Below are positions 6,064 to 6,939 of a stretch of DNA of 6,939 bases, piece after piece. Under the pieces are notes generated by a model. The model ran no database searches. It was not told the origin of the DNA and was given only the letters and a program-made list of their open reading frames with translations. Origin of the DNA: Gallionella sp. (GTDB lineage Bacteria > Pseudomonadota > Gammaproteobacteria > Burkholderiales > Gallionellaceae). Both the position numbers and the translations under genes were made by a program. Each line of letters begins with the position of its first letter. Position 1 is the first letter of the stretch. The stretch lies in the NCBI GenBank assembly GCA_004298605.1, contig SCPW01000395.1, forward strand, positions 1 to 6,939, given 5' to 3'.

Positions 6064-6906
6064 ATGCCGCACCCGAGCCTCACCCCCCACATCCGCGCCA
6101 ATGTCGCCGCCGCGCTGGAGGAAGATATTAGCGGCGGCGATCTCACCGCGCGGCTGATTCCGGAACACGCTCAAAGCCATGCCACGGTCATTACACGCGA
6201 ACGGATGATACTGTGTGGCACATTATGGTTCGAGGGTTGCTTCCGCGCGCTGGATGCCAATTGCGAGATACACTGGCGCCTGCGCGAGGGCGAGGTAGCC
6301 GAAGCCGGTCAGACCTTGTGCGAAATTCGCGGTAATGCGCGCGCGCTGCTCACGGCGGAGCGCCCCGCGCTGAATTTCTTGCAGACACTCTCCGCCACGG
6401 CCACAGTAACACGGCGTTATGTGGATGCCGTAGCCGGTTTAAAAACAAAGATCATGGACACGCGCAAGACGCTGCCCGGCCTGCGCATGGCGCAGAAGTA
6501 TGCGGTGGAGGTGGGCGGAGGGCACAACCAGCGCATCGGTTTGTTCGACGGCATCCTCATCAAGGAGAACCACATCCTGGCGGCGGGCGGTATTCGCCCG
6601 GCGCTGGAGACCGCTTACCGCCTGGCCCCGCAGGGCGCGACGATACAGATCGAGGTGGAAAACCTGGACGAATTGCACGAGGCGCTGGATGCGGGGGCAA
6701 AGCTGATCCTGCTCGACAACTTCGGGCCAGATGCAATGCGCGCCGCAGTCGGCCTCAACGCCGGACGCGCCGAACTGGAAGCCTCGGGCGGCATTACTCT
6801 GGACAATGTGCGCAGCGTCGCGGAGACCGGCGTGAACAGAATTTCCATCGGTGCGTTGACCAAGGACGTTGCGGCAGTAGATTTGTCCATGCGCATCGCG
6901 CAGTAG
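6064..6906 (+). CDS. nadC: Nicotinate-nucleotide pyrophosphorylase (quinolinate phosphoribosyltransferase)
   Basis: NadC converts quinolinate and PRPP to nicotinate mononucleotide, CO2 and PPi in de novo NAD synthesis, in the cytosol. The 280 residues are a normal full length: an N-terminal alpha/beta sandwich (about 1-112) and an open alpha/beta barrel carrying the active site. Conserved elements are 'LLTAERPALNFLQ' (E99, R100), 'MDTRKTLPGLR' (R134, K135), 'GGGHNQRIGLFDGILIKENH' (R157, K167), 'IEVEN' (E197), 'LLDNF' (D218), 'EASGGI' and 'ISIGALTK'. Most enterobacterial homologues have NHR where this has NQR; I take this as a lineage variant. ATG 6064 is preferred because AAGGAG lies 7 nt upstream (6051-6056) and the protein then begins like its relatives. 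An in-frame GTG at 6004 would place the start upstream of the likely promoter -10 box. No other nad gene is in the window. Confidence 0.96.
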   Translation: MPHPSLTPHIRANVAAALEEDISGGDLTARLIPEHAQSHATVITRERMILCGTLWFEGCFRALDANCEIHWRLREGEVAEAGQTLCEIRGNARALLTAERPALNFLQTLSATATVTRRYVDAVAGLKTKIMDTRKTLPGLRMAQKYAVEVGGGHNQRIGLFDGILIKENHILAAGGIRPALETAYRLAPQGATIQIEVENLDELHEALDAGAKLILLDNFGPDAMRAAVGLNAGRAELEASGGITLDNVRSVAETGVNRISIGALTKDVAAVDLSMRIAQ

Positions 6907-6939
6907 GATGGTTTTCGCTCCGCTCCGCCCGCTCTTCTA

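Noticed and set aside
1..6939. A novel defence, mobile or biosynthetic system
   Set aside because: All large frames are accounted for by five conserved core genes. No direct-repeat array, transposase, integrase, toxin-antitoxin pair or attachment site was seen.

Overview
The window (about 60% GC by eye) looks like a core-chromosome segment of a Gram-negative proteobacterium, most likely a betaproteobacterium. This rests on the NadC signature 'GGGHNQRIGLFDGILIKENH', the HtpX and ClpB sequence types, and textbook RpoH (sigma-32) and RpoN/NtrC promoter architecture. The family is inference; a Nitrosomonadales/Gallionellaceae-like host would fit, but no marker settles it. I see no mobile element, CRISPR array, RNA gene or obvious new multi-gene system. 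The interest lies in the regulatory DNA.

Layout. 1-130: three short perfect hairpins in a row, then a ribosome binding site. 131-673 (+): NUDIX hydrolase of the ADP-ribose pyrophosphatase type. 674-879: a nitrogen-control region with two NtrC-like dyads 42 bp apart, a sigma-54 promoter with exact GG-N10-GC spacing, and a 20-bp tandem duplication that carries the Shine-Dalgarno. 880-2082 (+): Amt ammonium channel. 2083-2289: a sigma-32 promoter overlaid by a sigma-70-like one. 2290-3165 (+): HtpX membrane protease. 3184-3212: a strong bidirectional terminator. 3197-3406 (-): a doubtful small ORF after clpB. 3370-5955 (-): ClpB disaggregase. 5956-6063: a divergent promoter region in which the clpB sigma-32 -35 box and a possible nadC -35 box use the same bases. 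6064-6906 (+): NadC. 6907-6939: nothing recognisable.

How the genes work together. htpX and clpB converge on one terminator and both have CTTGAAA/CCCCA-type heat-shock promoters, so they form a small proteostasis island: HtpX for damaged inner-membrane proteins, ClpB for cytosolic aggregates. amt appears to be an independent nitrogen-starvation transcription unit, with no glnK beside it in the window. The NUDIX enzyme and NadC both touch NAD metabolism (ADP-ribose turnover and de novo NAD synthesis), but they lie at opposite ends and nothing in the sequence links them.
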